DNA of 23,922 nucleotides, from contig CAJVPJ010000481.1 in the NCBI GenBank assembly GCA_910592205.1, positions 1 to 23,922 on the forward strand. Reading direction: 5' to 3'. Below are positions 22,631 to 23,922 of this stretch, one piece after another; position 1 is the first letter of the stretch, and each line of letters opens with the position of its first letter. A model generated the notes under the pieces. The model was given only the letters and a program-made list of their open reading frames with translations. It had not been told where the DNA came from and made no database searches. The position numbers and the translations under genes were made by a program. This DNA comes from Paraglomus occultum (taxonomy: Eukaryota; Glomeromycota; Glomeromycetes; Paraglomerales; Paraglomeraceae).

Positions 22631-23922
22631 TTACTTACCAGGATACAGTCTAATTGTTTTGAAAAATTTTTTTAAATTAGTCTCCTTCTTATTGCAAGCA
22701 TTGAGATTATTCTGTGCTTTAGCATAACCTTGTTTAGCTGCTTTCTGATACAACTCAATTGCTTTTTGAATATCCTTTTCTACTCCTGTTCCATTTTCAT
22801 AGCAAAAACCAAGTTCAGTTTGTGCCACAGCATCACATTGTTCAGCTGCTTTCTGATACAGCTCAACTGCCTTTTGAATGTTCTTTTCTACTCCAGTTCC
22901 ATTCCAATAACAAAAACCAAGATTGTTTTGTGCTCTGGCATAACCTTGTTCAGCTGCTTTCTGATACAACTCAACTGCCTTTTGAATGTTCTTTTCTATT
23001 CCAGTTCCACTCCAATAACAAGAACCAAGATTGTTTTGTGCTCTGGCATAACCTTGCCCAGCTGCTTTCTGATACAGCTCAACTGCTTTTTGAATGTTCT
23101 TTTCTACTCCTGTCCCATTATCATAGCAAAAACCAAGACTAGTTTGTGCCCTGGCATAAACTTGTTCAGCTGCTTTCTGATACAACTCAACTGCTTTTTG
23201 AACATTCTTTTCTACTCCTGTCCCATTATCATAGCAAAAACCAAGACTAGTTTGTGCCCTGGCATAACCTTGTTCAGCTGCTTTCTGATACAGCTCAACT
23301 GCTTTTTGAATCTCCTTTTCTACACCTACCCCATTCTCATAGCAAAGACCAAGGTTAGTTTGTGCTGCAGCATCACCTTGTTCAGCTGCTTTCTGGTACA
23401 ACTCAACTGCTTTTTGAATGTTCTTTTCTACTCCTGTTCCATTATCATAACAAAGACCAAGGTTAGTTTGTGCTGCAGCATCACCTTGTTCAGCTGCTTT
23501 CTGGTATAACTCAATTGCTTTTTGAATGTTCTTTTCTACTCCTACCCCATTCTCATAACAAGAACCAAGATTAGTTTGTGCTGCAGCATTCCCTTGTTCA
23601 GCTGCTTTCTGATACAGCTTAACTGCTTTTTGAATGTTCTTTTCTACTTCTATCTCATTCTCATAGCAAAATCCAAGGTTAGCCTGTGCTGCAACACAAC
23701 CCTGCTCAGCTGCTTTCTGATACAGCTCAACTGCCTTTTGAATGTTCTTTTCTACTCCAGCTCCATCCCAATAACAAAAACCAAGATTGTTTTGTGCTCT
23801 GGCATAATCTTGTCCAGCAGCTTTCTGATACAACTCAACTGCCTTTTGAATGTTCTTTTCTATTCCAGTTCCATTCCAATAACAAGAACCAAGATTGTTT
23901 TGTGCTCTGGCATAACCTTGCC
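22631..23922 (-). CDS. Sel1-repeat protein, 5' part beyond the window
   Basis: The 3' portion of a second Sel1-repeat scaffold protein, 429 codons plus the stop visible. The frame stays open to the window edge, so the true start lies outside; there is no ATG start within the visible part. Eleven full 36-aa repeats are seen, with consensus ARAQTNLGFCYENGTGVEKN followed by IQKAVELYQKAAEQGY. A degenerate twelfth leads into a basic tail, NKKETNLKKFFKTIRLYPGK. Repeats are far more alike than in the Sel1 gene at 13054, at both protein and DNA level, pointing to recent expansion or gene conversion. The terminal TAA overlaps a perfect GTAAGT donor (22638-22633). If that donor is spliced to AG at 22528, the end becomes LYPA with a stop straight after the junction. 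No other domain is visible in this part. Confidence 0.9.
   Translation of the reverse strand, partial: QGYARAQNNLGSCYWNGTGIEKNIQKAVELYQKAAGQDYARAQNNLGFCYWDGAGVEKNIQKAVELYQKAAEQGCVAAQANLGFCYENEIEVEKNIQKAVKLYQKAAEQGNAAAQTNLGSCYENGVGVEKNIQKAIELYQKAAEQGDAAAQTNLGLCYDNGTGVEKNIQKAVELYQKAAEQGDAAAQTNLGLCYENGVGVEKEIQKAVELYQKAAEQGYARAQTSLGFCYDNGTGVEKNVQKAVELYQKAAEQVYARAQTSLGFCYDNGTGVEKNIQKAVELYQKAAGQGYARAQNNLGSCYWSGTGIEKNIQKAVELYQKAAEQGYARAQNNLGFCYWNGTGVEKNIQKAVELYQKAAEQCDAVAQTELGFCYENGTGVEKDIQKAIELYQKAAKQGYAKAQNNLNACNKKETNLKKFFKTIRLYPGK
22735..23922. repeat. 108-bp coding tandem repeat array
   Basis: About eleven 108-bp units, in register with the 36-aa Sel1 repeats of the minus-strand gene, run to the window edge. 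Words such as CAGCTGCTTTCTGATACA and TTTTTGAATGTTCTTTTCTAC recur almost unchanged in each unit. The uniformity produces long antisense open frames that are not genes. Confidence 0.9.

Noticed and set aside
22730-23509. Long plus-strand open frame (259 codons) rich in Phe/Leu/Cys
   Set aside because: It is the antisense of the 108-bp Sel1 array; the repeating unit keeps any open reverse frame open. The same applies to similar frames opposite 13054-15345.
22735-23922. Regular repeats resembling a CRISPR or satellite array
   Set aside because: The 108-bp period is exactly three times 36 residues and encodes Sel1 repeats in one frame; there are no spacers.

Overview
The window looks like a stretch of an AT-rich, repeat-laden fungal nuclear genome. 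Genes are interrupted by short GT-AG introns (67-150 bp, several with a CTAAC-like branch site). The conserved genes are typical fungal ones: a class 3 lipase, a Golgi-type Ca2+/Mn2+ P-type ATPase and a multi-KH vigilin/Scp160 protein. Long Sel1-repeat proteins plus many small transposon relics fit the arbuscular mycorrhizal fungi (Glomeromycotina, Rhizophagus-like). That placement is inference; no marker in the window proves it.

Layout. Positions 1-675 are upstream sequence with a spaced direct repeat and a TATA-like box. A secreted or membrane-anchored class 3 lipase (676-2008, +, five exons) appears to have lost its conserved tail to a one-base frameshift. It converges on a PMR1-type ATPase (5893-2668, -, seven exons, about 886 aa). 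A 1.4 kb divergent intergenic region separates PMR1 from a vigilin/Scp160 homologue (7265-12031, +, eight exons, about 1312 aa, 14 KH modules). All seven of that gene's introns are phase 0 and fall between KH modules. Next come about 1 kb without a gene and an intronless 763-aa Sel1-repeat protein (13054-15345, +).

From 15346 to about 22280 I find no confident gene. This stretch holds a broken tRNA-Lys-like sequence (possible SINE head), a candidate solo LTR with U3-like tandem repeats, a 517-bp near-complete palindrome, a candidate pogo/Tigger-like non-autonomous transposon with a smaller foldback element inside it, and a relic of the 3' end of a Sel1-type gene. The right end (22631-23922, -) is the 3' part of a second Sel1-repeat gene built of very uniform 108-bp units. 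Its 3' region matches the relic 2.4 kb away, which points to local duplication and decay.

Functionally, PMR1 supplies the secretory pathway with Ca2+ and Mn2+, the lipase is a likely client of that pathway, and Scp160/vigilin acts on mRNA at ER-bound polysomes. These genes are neighbours, but nothing shows that they form a dedicated system. I found no convincing new multi-gene system. The most distinctive observations are the KH-module/exon correspondence, the lipase lesion with an unusual acid residue, the nested foldback elements, and the Sel1 copy and relic sharing an intron-like signal at the stop codon.
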